The notes beneath the pieces were generated by a model, which saw only the letters and a list, made by a program, of their open reading frames with translations, did not search any database and was not told where the DNA came from. A stretch of 64,000 bases of DNA from Carettochelys insculpta (Eukaryota; Chordata; Testudines; Carettochelyidae): NCBI RefSeq assembly GCF_033958435.1, contig NC_134167.1:2748001-2812000 (forward strand), given 5' to 3'. Below, in pieces: positions 11,526-23,205 of the stretch; positions within the stretch are counted from its first letter, which is position 1; the number at the start of each line of letters is the position of its first letter. The position numbers were made by a program, and so were the translations under genes.

Positions 11526-12189
11526 ATGCAAGGTTGAGTGAATGTCCTGAGACCAACATAATGACAATGACACCGCAGAAAATAACCTCACTCATAATTT
11601 GCAGTAAACAAGTGCTTGTGGCAGCGGTCCTGCCAACTGGTTCTTTTTTCAAATACAAGTCTAGAAGCTGCAGACAAATGGTAGACGAGTTAAGAGTTTC
11701 CCTCAAGTATACTTCCTTTGTGCGGATGACAGTGGAAACATTTTAGGATGAACAGGAGGATTTTCATGCCTGAACTAAAGGGAAGGACATAACATCAGTC
11801 TCTCTTCCGGACATACACATTCTCTGCCTAGACATTTGCTGTTCATTTGGGTAGATATATTTGACTAAGATAAAAATAGTTCTGTAGAGGGAAAGTGCCT
11901 CGTGTCCTGAGAGCTGAGAAGTAACCTATAAGAACATGAGGTATTTTGTATTCACATCACCAGCCATCCCTGGGGTATGATACAGCAGCTATTAACCAGC
12001 ATTGTCATGTGTTACTCAACATTTGCGACAAAAGGGGAAAAGGATAAGGACATTCCTCTTGAAAAGGTCACTAGGAAGAATGTTGAAATTTGGTCAGGAT
12101 ACTGGGGTTAACAGCCTGACTCTTACAAAAAGTACCAGAAGACTTTTTTTCTTTTTAACTTCTCATCAGAAAGTTATTTCTGTTTCTTG

Positions 12190-12380
12190 AGAACAGCAAG
12201 AAGTCCTGTGGCACCTTATAGACTAACAGATATTTGGGAACATAAGCTTTCATGGGCAAAGACCCACTTCATCAGTTGCATCTATAGTATCTATGCATCT
12301 ATTATAGCATCAGGTGCTATAAGGTGCCACAAGACTTCTTGTTGTTCTTGAAGCTACAGACTAACACGGCTACCTCTCTG
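12190..12380 (-). mobile_element. PLE-type snap-back element C with 14-bp duplication
   Basis: Head on the right (..taacacggctacctctctg, reading inwards on the minus strand), truncated inverted arm on the left. The flanks 12176-12189 and 12381-12394 match at 13 of 14 bases (atttctgtttcttg / atttctgttccttg). The minus-strand left arm has a hammerhead-like motif at 12240-12279 with intact CUGAUGA, a GUGGG/CCCAU hairpin and GAAA. Confidence 0.8.
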
Positions 12381-12486
12381 ATTTCTGTTCCTTGTACGCT
12401 CAAGTTGATTTGAACACAATGAGAATCCAGAGATCCAAAACCGGACTGGAGCTCAGTCATGCAATGTATACGTAAAGGGCCTCCAA

Positions 12487-12682
12487 GGAGTCGCCATGTT
12501 AGTCTGTATCTGCCAAGCTAGTGAGGAGACCTGGGGTACCTTAAAGACTAACAGATTTATTTGGGCATAAGCTTTTGTGGGTAAAACCCACTTTCTCATG
12601 CGTAAGGCATAGCTTTTACCCACAAAAGCTTACGACCAAATAAATCTGTTAGTCTTTAAGGTGCCCTAGGGCTCCTTGTTGT
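12487..12682 (+). mobile_element. PLE-type snap-back element D
   Basis: Head on the left ('gtcgccatgttagtctgt'), inverted arm on the right ending 'ctccttgttgta'. The two arms (about 12540-12600 and 12607-12665) are near-perfect complements around 'tcatgcgtaaggcat'. It lies about 100 bp from element C in the opposite orientation. The hammerhead core has decayed. No clear target-site duplication was seen. Confidence 0.7.
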
Positions 12683-12739
12683 ATAAATACAGCCTTTGTC
12701 CCACAGATCTTACAAACTACATAAGCCAGGCAGATAAAT

Positions 12740-12895
12740 GCAGCTGGGAGAAGGGGAATTATTATTATGCTCGTTTCACAGTTGCAGAACTGAAGACCAG
12801 AGGGCAAGTGGCTCAGCTGAGTTTACACAGACACCGTGGCAGAGCTGGGAATAGAAACCGGACCTCCTCTGTCCCTGCCCACATCCTTACCCACA
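12740..12895 (+). repeat. MIR-like SINE
   Basis: 'attattattatgctcgtttc', 'gaccagagggcaagtggctc' and 'tggcagagctgggaatag' follow the MIR core order. Confidence 0.55.
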
Positions 12896-14284
12896 CAAGA
12901 TGATGCTCTCTTTTCACTGCAGCGTCCCACACTGCATGTCACTGTGCTGCACTGCAGTGGAAAGGGGATTCCCTCATTCAACTCTGGCAACAAACGCAAT
13001 GCCTAAGACAGAAGCAGAGTGCGCAATGCAATTTGCACCTGTGCAAGGCTTCCCCGGCCAGCTCTCCAAAGCAGAGAGAACACTCTTTCCCTCTTCATCT
13101 CTGGTTTTGCCATTTTCCACAGCTGGCAAAAATTACAGACTAGAAGTGAGCTTCCAGACAGACTGGAATCTGAACGTCTTACGAGAGATTCCCAGAGCCA
13201 CAGTAAAATCTCACTCTGAAGAAGTCTGCAGAAGTTCTGCAAGTGTAGTTCACCCAGAGGGCAGTCCTAGGATGCACCTGCAAAACAGCCAGGTTCTTTT
13301 TATTGCTAGTGGGTGAGTTATGCAATATAACCTACACTTCACCAATGACAAACATCTGCCAGCCAACACTTGGCATGCCACACAGTGGGTTTTGCCGAGT
13401 CCTTTTATCAGGGGAGCAAGGCATTCCACAAAAAGAGCAAGGTGTTCAACAGACGGTGCATGGAGGAAAATCCTGCTCCGCAATATACAGTGGAGTGCCA
13501 AATCCAAGACCCTAAGACTGTCTAAACTGCACATTTCAATGACAGCAGCAGCACGCATTTCCTTTTAAAGGGAGGAAATTTTCAGGAGACTGGCTGTGAC
13601 CAGATGTCTTGCGTTTAATGAATAAGCCATCCTCCCGTGCTAAGGACTTGCCTACAGGCAGGACAAGGCATGCAGAAGCCCTTTTAGATTCATCTCAGCA
13701 CTGGGAAGAAAGCAACCACTGGCAATGATTTAGACCTTACCTACGCACACATCTGCCCTGACTGCAGCCAATATTGTAGCTTCACCAGTGAAAACCTCAA
13801 GTGTAGATAGCCCAAGCAGCTATAAATAAGTATTACTTCAGTTTCTATAAACAACACCCTGCCTACATTAGGGGATTGGGTAACCCTCAAGTCTCTCTCT
13901 CTGTGCTGATCCAATCTTTTACAACCCTTGCACAGCCAGACTAGGGTACTCAGTGGAGCTGGAGCAGCTCATGCCATACTATCAACTCTGCTTACTATCA
14001 ACTATCCTCCACTCTCTCCTGCACACTGCACCCCCCAAAAAAGGCCACAACCTAGCCCAGCAATCTGATCTCCCAGCTGGATTTCCCAGCTGTCGGAAAA
14101 GGGAGCCTTTTGCAATAACCTTAACCCTACCCAATATGGCCACTATTGGGACTTCCAAATTGTTGCTTCCCACATCCATTTAGAAAACAGAAACAAACAA
14201 AAAGGCTGGACTTATGCAGGCCTCATCCAAAAGTCAGTGAAGAAAATGGGAGACTTCCCATTAACTGCTATGGACTTTGGCTCA

Positions 14285-14545
14285 TGGAGTCACAGTTTCA
14301 AGGCCAGAAGGAACCATTCTGGCTATCCATGCCGACCTCCTACCAACCACAGAACTGCCCACAAAAATTCCTGGAGCATGTATTTAGAAAAAGCTTCCAA
14401 ATTGGATTTTAAAGCTCTCTCTGATGCAGAATCCACCATGAGCTGTGGCACATTGTTCCAGAGGAGCAGACCAACCGGAATAGCTGACAGCCTGTTGACT
14501 GGGGCACCCACATAGGACGCTGCCAAATCCAGAGTACAGAACTGA
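14285..14545 (-). mobile_element. CR1 LINE 3' region
   Basis: 'gtttcaaggccagaaggaac' and 'gacctcctaccaaccacag' read as reverse-strand CR1 3' UTR. No coding part is kept. Confidence 0.6.
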
Positions 14546-14770
14546 ACTGATGGGACCCAGCACCACCCATCTTATGTTGGAGTCCCTTCGTGTGGTCATA
14601 AAGGCATGCCAGGCACTAAGCAAGTGGGATTTTGCTTTGCCATCCAGACAGATGGCTGGGATTAATTTGTATTTATGCCATTTTACAGTACAGCCCTCCC
14701 TCCAACTTCACGCTGCCCTCTTCCACTCAAAAACTCAAAGGGCGGGGGCAGGACTGCACTGTATCTACTC

Positions 14771-14826
14771 TTTGCCCAAAATACATGTTAGTCTATAAGG
14801 TGCTACAGGACTTCTTGTTGTTTTTG
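14771..14826 (+). mobile_element. PLE-type fragment
   Basis: Only the arm end is left: 'atgttagtctataaggtgct' and 'acttcttgttgttttt'. Confidence 0.6.
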
Positions 14827-14997
14827 ACAATGACTTGCCTCTTTGGGGTGAAATTCACCCCAAGGCAGACATCCTTCACAAGGCCTTTTACCCTTTTAGC
14901 CTGAGCAAGCAGAATTTAATAAGAAAAGCCTTATCGTACAGGCCCTCTGCATGGGGTGAACCCCACTGTTGTCCCTTTGCTCTGATAGCGCCATCAT

Positions 14998-15210
14998 CTA
15001 AAAACAAAGCAAGTCGTCCTGTAGCACCTTAAAAACTAACAATTTTACTCATTAGGCAATGAGCTTTCATGGGAAAGACCCAGTTGTTCACATTCCAGAG
15101 CAGACCAGCTCAGCTCATTAACTAATAAACACATTAGTTAGCCCTTAAGGTTCTACAGGACTGCTTGCTTTGTTCTGCAAAGATACAGACTAACACAGCT
15201 ACCCCACTGA
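14998..15210 (-). mobile_element. PLE-type snap-back element E, third subfamily
   Basis: Left arm starts 'aaacaaagcaag'; the right side ends with the head 'cagactaacacagctacccc'. The minus strand at 15058-15094 reads AAU, GUGAACA (degraded core), A, a CUGGG/CCCAU hairpin, GAAA, GCUC, AUU; the AAU/AUU pairing is kept. The sequence between the arms is longer and diverged. Confidence 0.65.
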
Positions 15211-15950
15211 GACTACTAACCACCCTCTAGTTCACTCCATTGCTCATTGTCTTTTCACAGGCCTCCTCCAATCTAAACTTGCTCAGCTCTACCAGTGTTA
15301 TGACTTCGCAGCTCACCAGCCAGCTGAGATTAAGATAATGTGTACTGTTAACAAAGGACCCAAGTGGGAGCTTCAACCTTGCTGCGTCGCACTGAGGAAC
15401 AAACTGTGCATTTCAGCTCCTTCCACTGGAGCCAGACACATGGGGGGTGCAAAAACCTCTCAACCATTGCCCAATACACTGAGACTCCTTCTCTGCATGC
15501 AGAGGAGGAGAGAGCACAGCCCTGCTCCAATCTGCAAATAAGGAGCAGGGAAACCACTATTAGGAATAAATAGGAGCCATGCTCTAGATATGAGAAGGGG
15601 AGGAAAAAAACCACACACCTGCAGGTAATATTGCCCGGTGTACATCTTGGTAACTTAGGGTAAGTCCTCACCAGGGCTGGCCAGAAAACAAGAATTCCAT
15701 TTCATGAAAAATGTCAGAGTTCCAACATCTGCTTTCATTCCAGAGTGGAGTAAAATTAAGGTTTATTTTTTTTTTTATTTCAAAAAAATAATTAAAAAAA
15801 ATGAACTAAGGACTTGACCTTCCCAAATCCAGGGTGAATCTCATATCCAGCAGATGGTAGAGGCCATCACTGACTCTCTCTCAGTCTTGTGCGGGAGCTG
15901 TTCTACTTTGGGTAAGTAATTAAATATTTATTGGCTCAGAGAAAGAGGGT

Positions 15951-16233
15951 GAGGTTTTGTCTACACTGCATAGCTGTTAGCAGCCTGGCCATGTTTCTAT
16001 ACACCAGGCAGCAGAGCCACTGTCTGTCACCTCCCTTGTCAACAAAATACTTCCATCTCCAGTGAACAGTGTTCATGCTGTCAACAGGAGAGCGCTCCTG
16101 CCAGTAACACACTGGTCACAATGCCACTTGCTGCAGCAAAACTTTGGTCTTTTGGGCGGTGTGGGGGGCAGAAAATAGCACCTCTAAGGGGCAAAAGTTT
16201 TGTCATTCAAGCAACAGCGTAGATAGAGCCTGT
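15951..16233. mobile_element. Degraded MITE-like element
   Basis: Ends 'gttttgtctacactgcat' and 'aacagcgtagatagagcc' are weak inverted copies; the interior is unremarkable. Confidence 0.4.
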
Positions 16234-16448
16234 ATAGCCCTGGGATAGTGGAGATGTAACCAATATGCCTGTGGGGAGGGGAGGGGACTTTATAGGACAG
16301 AACTGCCTTGATGGCAAGGCCATCATCCTGGTAAAAGAGAACATGATTTTTGTGCACCTACATAAAGCAGAATTTTGACTTCCTTAGCATAGTCCTCCAC
16401 ATAGTAATATAATATACACACCCTGCCAAACGGAAGTTTCCACTTCAC

Positions 16449-16573
16449 GCAACTGACAAAGTGGGTTCCAGTCAACGAAAAAGTTGCCCAAATAAATGTG
16501 TTAGTCTTTTAAGTGCCACTGGACTCCCGGTGGTTTTTGGTGAAACAGACTATCACCACTACTCCTCTGATAC
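16449..16573 (-). mobile_element. Degraded PLE-type fragment
   Basis: Recognisable pieces: 'gacaaagtgggttcc', 'aataaatgtgttagtctttt', 'aagtgccactggactcc' and an end resembling the family head ('actactcctctgata'). Confidence 0.5.
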
Positions 16574-17930
16574 ATAAAGCTGGTGGTTTTCAGACCAAAT
16601 AACCCTTTATTAAGCTATACTTCAGCTGGTATACACACGGCACTAACACAAGAGGAATAAGACATTTTTGGTGGGAACACTGTCATTTTCAAAAGATCAC
16701 CACTCACACATCTGGAAAGCAGGACATTCAAATTGGAGACCACAAGAGAAAGACAACTCAGACATGTAATAAGCTGCAAGAACACCCACAACAAATGACA
16801 AAACAAAATTTGGAGTTTTTGAGCTGAAACCTCCTTTCTGGGGAGAGCGGAAGTAGCTGAAGGCAGGATGAAGTATTCGCATCGGTGAGAGAATTCCCCA
16901 AAGAGCAGTCTGCTCCTCCCCACCCACCTTTATAATTCACAAATGCCTTGCCTGATTTTCTTGTGCCTTTCCTACAAAATTGTCACTTGTATTCCCACAG
17001 CACAGAGGAGTACCAGTCATGGATAAGTATCCTGTTGTGTTGCACACTGTACAACCCAAAACAAAGAACCCCACTGCAAATAACTTCCAATCCACTCCCA
17101 GGGTAAGTTTTCATTGTGAAGTTTCAGAAAGAAGATAGACGATATGAGAACTAGTTTATTCTACTTGACAATGTCCCTGTTAATGGCCACTAAGGAGGAA
17201 ACTGAACAACCTTGTAAATAATGCCATTTTTGGAATGTTTAGGACACATCCAGCTGCACAAATAAAGGCTGTTTTTAGCGTTGAGCGTCTGTCTTTTTTC
17301 TTTGCAAAATTGGATCATATGTTGACTCTATTGCTTATTAAGCTCTCTCCTACAAACACACTCCTCCATTGCCACACACATCACTGTAAACATACACATC
17401 AGCAGTATAATCTGCTTTGACAAGTGAGATCTGGCGGGCTGGCTGGCTGTCTTCAGCGTCAAGGTCAGGGAGAAGTGGAATGAGACAAACTAAGATCAAA
17501 TTGCTAAGCAAGCAGCTTGCCCAGCTCAATGGAGATAACAAAAGGGGGAGCTGTATGTTCCCCCCGCCCCTTGCTGATGCTGTTTGTGGAAATCTGATGA
17601 CAATTTATATTCCCAAAAGGCCTTTGGGAAAGAACAGAGATACCACACAATGGAAAAACGGGTTGTGCACTTTTCACAGTACGTAGCTGTTTATTTTGCG
17701 TTCAGCAACAGACCATTTGACAACTCAGTTTACCATGTAATCTGTAAGATTTAAGTATTAATATTCATTTGACACAGTATTTAAAGCCGTTTTTTACTTG
17801 GTAGCAATGTGATGTATAGAACACCCCTGCATTCAAAAGGGGGCAGACACTAGCAGGTATTGTGTTATAACACAAGGAGCTCAGTTGCTATGAAGACAGG
17901 AGTCAAACAGGAGCCTAGAACAAGTGGTTT

Positions 17931-18082
17931 TCAACCTAACTACCTTTACTGGCTGCATACAGCACTCCGTGTGTAAAGTGGGGTGAAACCACACAATTTA
18001 CATACGATTGGGAGACCATGAGAATGGTACGTGAGCCGCCCTTATGTGTTGATTGGGCTGGGTCGGGAGTCGAAAACCACTG
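17931..18082. mobile_element. hAT-type non-autonomous element with 8-bp duplication
   Basis: 152-bp element with terminal inverted repeats 'caagtggttttcaac' and 'gtcgaaaaccactg'. It is flanked by 'gcctagaa' (17923-17930) and 'gcctagat' (18083-18090), 7 of 8 bases alike; 8-bp duplications are the mark of hAT transposition. Confidence 0.8.
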
Positions 18083-18952
18083 GCCTAGATAATCAATTCA
18101 ACAGCATAGCTAAACATGCAGTTCTGCCCCCTAACATGACTTAGGAAAGATATTCTGTGGTTCTGGAACTCTTCCCCCTTGAGGGTGCTCAGCTCAGTTT
18201 AGAAGTCCAAAAATTATGATTTTTCTAGCTGGCAGTCTAGAAATTGACCCTGGATCTAAAAACCTACTACACCCTCCCACTGATAAGAAAGATCCTCCAG
18301 CTGAACGTAAGGGCTTGTTCACACAGCAAACACGGGAGTGAATTTACAGTGTACTCGCTTGCTGTGCAGTGAAGTTCCATACAGATAAAGCCTTGGCGTT
18401 AATGTATGAGGCAGAACAGAATCCAGCTTTTATTCACACTCCCTGGTGCTCGAGGGCCAGAATGAGTAACACATTTTCTGCATGGGTTAGCGGATGTAAC
18501 TCAGAAGAACGCAGGGAAAAGTGATTTGCAATAAGATAAATGTCATTATTACACAGCAACGTTCCCAAACATCACCACACATCGCACATGAAGACATGTA
18601 ATTTAGAGAAATATGTAGCACAAGAAGAATGTAGACATGCCATGGTGGGTAATGTGCTCGTTTTTCATGAGTTGAGATTTACTTCAACTCCTTCTAATCC
18701 ACACACTGGGAAAGTCTGGATGCAAACTTCAAAACTGCCCCACATTTTAATGGGCCAAGCACCAGCAGACTAACTCTGAATCCTTCTAGTGCTGATCAGA
18801 AAATGATAAGAACACAGTCCACAAGCAATTTCAGAAGCAACAATTATTTTTCCTGAAATTTTCTAGTTTTAGGGAATATAATTTAAAAAAAAAAAAAATT
18901 ATTTCAGATATTTAAACTTTTACCAGGTAGAAAGGTATGGTCTGGGACTTAC

Positions 18953-19036
18953 CTTCATACATTTCCAAAATGTGAACCGTATCACCAACTTGCAAGGAGA
19001 GCTCCACATCCTGGACAGCCTCGTAATTGTAGATTG
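18953..19036 (-). CDS. DOCK5: DOCK5 coding exon 2 (N-terminal half of SH3 domain)
   Basis: 84-nt exon starting in phase 1 after an acceptor ending TTTTAG and ending at the donor G|GTAAGT, also phase 1. The translation starts [15 protein letters not shown] (the Ala codon is completed by the last base of exon 1) and ends with [15 protein letters not shown] is the DOCK version of the SH3 ALYDY motif, and [13 protein letters not shown] is the RT-loop and following strand. In DOCK-A proteins this SH3 domain packs against the catalytic DHR2 domain and is released when ELMO binds (family knowledge). A 420-bp foldback element lies 125-550 bp 5' of the exon in intron 1. The same length and phase at both ends mean skipping this exon would keep the frame but destroy the SH3 fold. 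Confidence 0.95.
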
Positions 19037-19160
19037 CTAAAAGGGGGGGTAGAAGAGAGAGAGATGAAAACATACAATCATGGGGAAGTGAAGTGAAGCA
19101 AGAGAACATAAAGGTAATCTGATGTTGCAATCTAACTCCTCGTAATGGCTAAACACTCTG

Positions 19161-19583
19161 GGGCCGTGTCTACACTAGCCAAAAACTTTGAAATGGCCAT
19201 GCAAATGGCCATTTCGAAGTTTACTAATGAAGCGCTGAAATACATATTCAGTGCCTCATTAGCATGCGGGCGGCTGCGGCACTTCGAAATTGACGTGGCA
19301 CACCACCACGCGGCTCGTCCAGATGGGGCTCCTTTTTGAAAGGCCCCTGGCTGCTTCGAAGTCCCCTTATTCCCATCTGCTCATAGGAATAAGGGGACTT
19401 TGAAGTAGCCAGGGTCCTTTCAAAAAGCAGCCCCATCTGGATAAGCCACGTCAATTTCGAAGTGCTGCAGCTGCCCGCATGCTAATGAGGTGCTGAATAT
19501 GTATTTCAGCACTTCATTAGTAAACTTTGAAATGGCTATTTGCATGGCCATTTCGAAGATTTTGGCTAATGTAGATGTAGCCT
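19161..19583. mobile_element. 420-bp foldback (palindromic MITE) next to DOCK5 exon 2
   Basis: Nearly full-length inverted repeat. The ends are 'ggccgtgtctacactagcc' and 'ggctaatgtagatgtagcc'; the centre is 'gtccccttattcc', a 12-nt spacer (19374-19385), then 'ggaataaggggac'. The arms are about 205 bp with scattered mismatches. It lies 125 bp 5' of the exon 2 acceptor in the pre-mRNA. No coding capacity. Confidence 0.85.
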
Positions 19584-20994
19584 GGAAGAGCAGTGCATGT
19601 GAGTTTTCTGATTAGTAAACTATTCCGAGCATAGTAGACTGGGAATGAGTGGTTGGTACTCAACCAGCCCCCAGCTCCTCCTCAGCCAATGCCCCAGCTG
19701 GGGCTGCCGAGGTGCAGGTACTCAGTACCAGCAAGTACTGGCACCAAAAAAGCAACGACTACTACTACTAGCTACCTGGAGAGGCAGTGCTCCTTACAGT
19801 GATGCTAATGGGCTCTGGCTCAAACCCTGCTAATGATCCAGGCAGGGGAGTGGAAGTTCTTTACATAAGCCCTGGTCCTGGACCAGTGATAAATGCCTGC
19901 ATTTACTAATCTTCCAGAAACTAGTGGGAGAACAAGTTTCTTATGTACATGCAAGATGAAGATTTTCCATTGGGGTTCGAGGAGGGTGGCAATTCTAACA
20001 CTCCATATTAGTTGCCTGATTCTGCTGCCGCACAGCATGTCTGCTACCCAGGGAGTTGATACGTCTGTGGCATGACTGAATGCTGTTGAGGTCTAAGTAT
20101 GGAACATACTAACAAGCAAACTTGTGATTCACCATGAGCTCCATCTCTAACTAGAGCAATGCCAATGCACATGCCACCACGGGATTTCAGTGGCAACAGA
20201 ATCAGGCCCCAGACAGGAGGTGCCTGCTCTAGTCCTGTGCAACAACCATCCAAATTAATGCTGTACTTGCGAAAAGCCCTCCTGCTGTTGGCACTGAGGC
20301 CGTATCTTGACTATAAGGTTGCACTATTGTAACTTGAACTGTCTTATAACTGATAAGCCAAAATAAGTGCACGCAAACATCCTTTTACACCAGTTTAAAC
20401 CACCCGATCCCCACCTCAAGTAATAAGAGTGCGGCTCTCTCATTTAGATGTCATTGTCTGCTGCCTAGCTATTCCCTTCGGAACTGCAGAGGTGCAGTAC
20501 ACAAACAGTGGGAAGGAAGTACACTGCATTTTTCAAGGAGGAATATTAACCTGACAAATGTTGCCATCGGACTCTAGCAACGTGGCTCGTATTTCAGAAG
20601 GCTTACACATAAAGGATGCCCTTTGAACATAACTGAAAAAAAAAAAACTTCAACTGCTGCATCAGGAAACTAACATCATCAAATGCTTATTATTCCCATC
20701 AGGACAAAGTATATTGCTTCCTGGCTTGGAGCCAATATAAACAAATGACTGGCTTACCACACCAGAAATTATATCGCACACTAACTTTCTTTAAAATACT
20801 GTAGCTATAAATATTGCCACCAGAAGTGGGCAGGTTATGTCAATTTCCTGCAGCATCTAAAATAGGAATTTCTATATAAACATTTATGTTCTTTATGCTG
20901 CTTTGTTAGTGTTGATAAATACTGGGCCAGACTCACACCTGGTGTAATTCCAACGAGTGCATTATTGGGGGAGATATGCAACTGACTGTGCTGA

Positions 20995-21110
20995 GAGGGC
21001 CCAAAGGGATCTCTGTGATCATCTGTCTAGTCTGACTTCCTGGATAACACAGGCCACAGAACTTTCCCAAAGCAATTCCTGCAGCAGCTGTTTTAGAAAA
21101 GCAGCCAACT
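20995..21110 (-). mobile_element. CR1 LINE fragment
   Basis: 'gatcatctgtctagtctgac' and 'ataacacaggccacagaac' are a common reverse-strand CR1 phrase. Confidence 0.6.
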
Positions 21111-21730
21111 CCATTCTCTAACTCTTAGAAATGGAGCGTGGTTAATTATGCGCACTGATGACAATGTACACCTTATTTTTGGACTGAGTTTGTCTAGCTT
21201 CCACTTCCAACTGACTTTAATGGGACTTGCACTCATTACAGGAGCAAGACAAGGGGATAGAGCATCTCCTCCAGATGCCATGGGTGGAAAGGGGAAAGGA
21301 AACAGCAGAGCCAGAGCCTCTGGGTGGCCCAGGGGACTAGCAGTGTTTGGTGCCAGAGAAAGGGCGGGGAGCAAGGGCCACATCGCTCTGCTTCTCCTCA
21401 CCATCGTCAGTGAGTGCGGGGTGGTCCGACTGCTGCTGCCGGCACCAGACTGCCAGCCCCAGTAGTTCCCTGGATCACATCACAAGGGCGAGTGAGCTTG
21501 GGGGAAGAGGCAGAGCGCAGGCAGGGTCTAGGCCGGAGTCAGGGCATGGCCTGTGGCAGAGTTGTGTGGCCAGTTCCTTCCCCTATGTGCGGGGAGGAGT
21601 CATATTGGGGAGGAATCGTGGGTGCCTCTTCTCCCTGGCCCTCTTCACCAGTCGCCCCTGCTCTATTGGCAACTTCAATCTTTCCCCTAGACATTTAACC
21701 CAAGATTTTCCAAAGTAACTGATTATTTTG

Positions 21731-21818
21731 AAAACAACAAGTCCTGTGGCTCCTTATACACAAACAGATATTTTGGAGCAAAAGCTTTCGTGGGCAAAGA
21801 CCAGCTTTGTCAGATGAT
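21731..21818 (+). mobile_element. PLE-type fragment
   Basis: Single arm: 'aacaacaagtcctgtggc' to 'gctttgtcagatga'. Minus-strand core CUGACAA (one change from CUGANGA), GAAA intact, hairpin partly lost. Confidence 0.6.
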
Positions 21819-22959
21819 TTTGGGTGCCCAGCTTACATGGAAGCCCCCCTGTAACTAAAAACCACAGTCAATACAACGGCAGAAAAAAAATGGGTACATT
21901 GTCTAGCTAAGGTGCACAGCAAATGACCTGGACCTAGGGAAACACCACCTGGACCTAAAGCCTTACATTAAAACTCCCTCCAACAGGGTCAGAAATCCCA
22001 GTAAGGAGGAAACAATTCTAACCAACATGCCATGTGCCCAGAGACAGTCACATCAAGAAGCTTGAATTCCGCTGAGAAGGAAAGGGTGAATCACCAAGTA
22101 GATCAGAACCTTTTGTCAAATACTAGCTGTGCATTTACACACACACAGATCACAAAATAACATCTGGGGAGGAGACAAGAAGGGGCAGCCAACATTTGAC
22201 CTAGTTTTGCAGAAAACATGTTCTGCCTGACAGAGCAAGTACTTCTGAAAGTTTTCAGAAAGGTACTGTGCACTAAGCCAGTCTAAAGGAACTGCCTGCA
22301 GGCAAGTCATCCATTGCAGGCAATTTGCCAGATCACTAAAACCAGGAAGGACTGGGCCAGGCTGCTACGTGGATGGGACAGCTGCAAAGTAGCCCAAGGT
22401 CTGGATGATTCAGGTGAACAGAATTCTTGCCCCAGTAAGAAGTGCTACCATTCTACACATGTGATGTACAACCAAGGGTCAAACAGCCCGTGCTCATTAA
22501 AAACCCTGCAGCAATTTCACTGTAATAGAAGATTAAACCCTGACATCCTGGCGAAATTCTAACTCATCTAGATAGCTTCTGCCTGCTGAAATTCCTCCTG
22601 CGGTTCAGCTGCATGTTACTTCACTCTGTCTTAAAAAGCTCCTTATTTTTCTGCAGCGTTCCATCTGGCTTTTCAGTGACATGACTCCTGCATACAGTTT
22701 TTAAGCACCTTGGCCTTCGGTGAGACAAAAAAAGCACGATATGAATGCAAGTCACTGTCTCTTCATAAGAAACTGCTTTAGCATTCAACAAAATCAGAGG
22801 CTGAATGTGTGACACAGAAGCAAGCAGGCTCTACACAACCCTTTAAGATTTGGTTTGTATTAAGTTTCTGCATTAAAGAGCTTACCAGGGTGGGAGCGAG
22901 CAGCAAATTTCCCTGCATCCAAACTGTGGGGGGACTTTTCAGACCCCAACAGGTAAGGA

Positions 22960-23205
22960 CTTTGAACAGAAGCGGCATACTTCTGCCACTACTCTTCAAA
23001 GATAAGCAAGACACACTGTATCTTGTTTTGCTCGGTTGTATTGTCAGAAGCCGGGAATGGGTGATGGAAGAGATCACTTGATGATTCCCTGTTCTGTTCA
23101 TGCTTCCTAGGCACCTGACATCCGCCACTGTCAGCAGACAGGATACTGAGCTAGACGGACCTTTGGTCTGACCCAGTGCGGACGTTCTTAGGTTCTTATT
23201 GAACA
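22960..23205 (+). mobile_element. CR1 LINE 3' UTR
   Basis: Ends in 'gagctagacggacctttgg' and 'tctgacccagtgcggacgtt', typical of one CR1 subfamily, and extends upstream as UTR. The plus strand carries the element. Confidence 0.75.

Larger units (their letters stand above)
8837..18952 (-). other. DOCK5: DOCK5 intron 2
   Basis: 10.1-kb phase 1 intron. Repeats are dense between 9.1 and 18.1 kb: MIR-like pieces, six PLE-type elements or fragments, a CR1 piece at 14285-14545, a degraded foldback at 15951-16233 and a hAT element at 17931-18082. Stretches at 13000-13900 and 16600-17900 show nothing recognisable beyond ordinary intron sequence. Confidence 0.85.
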
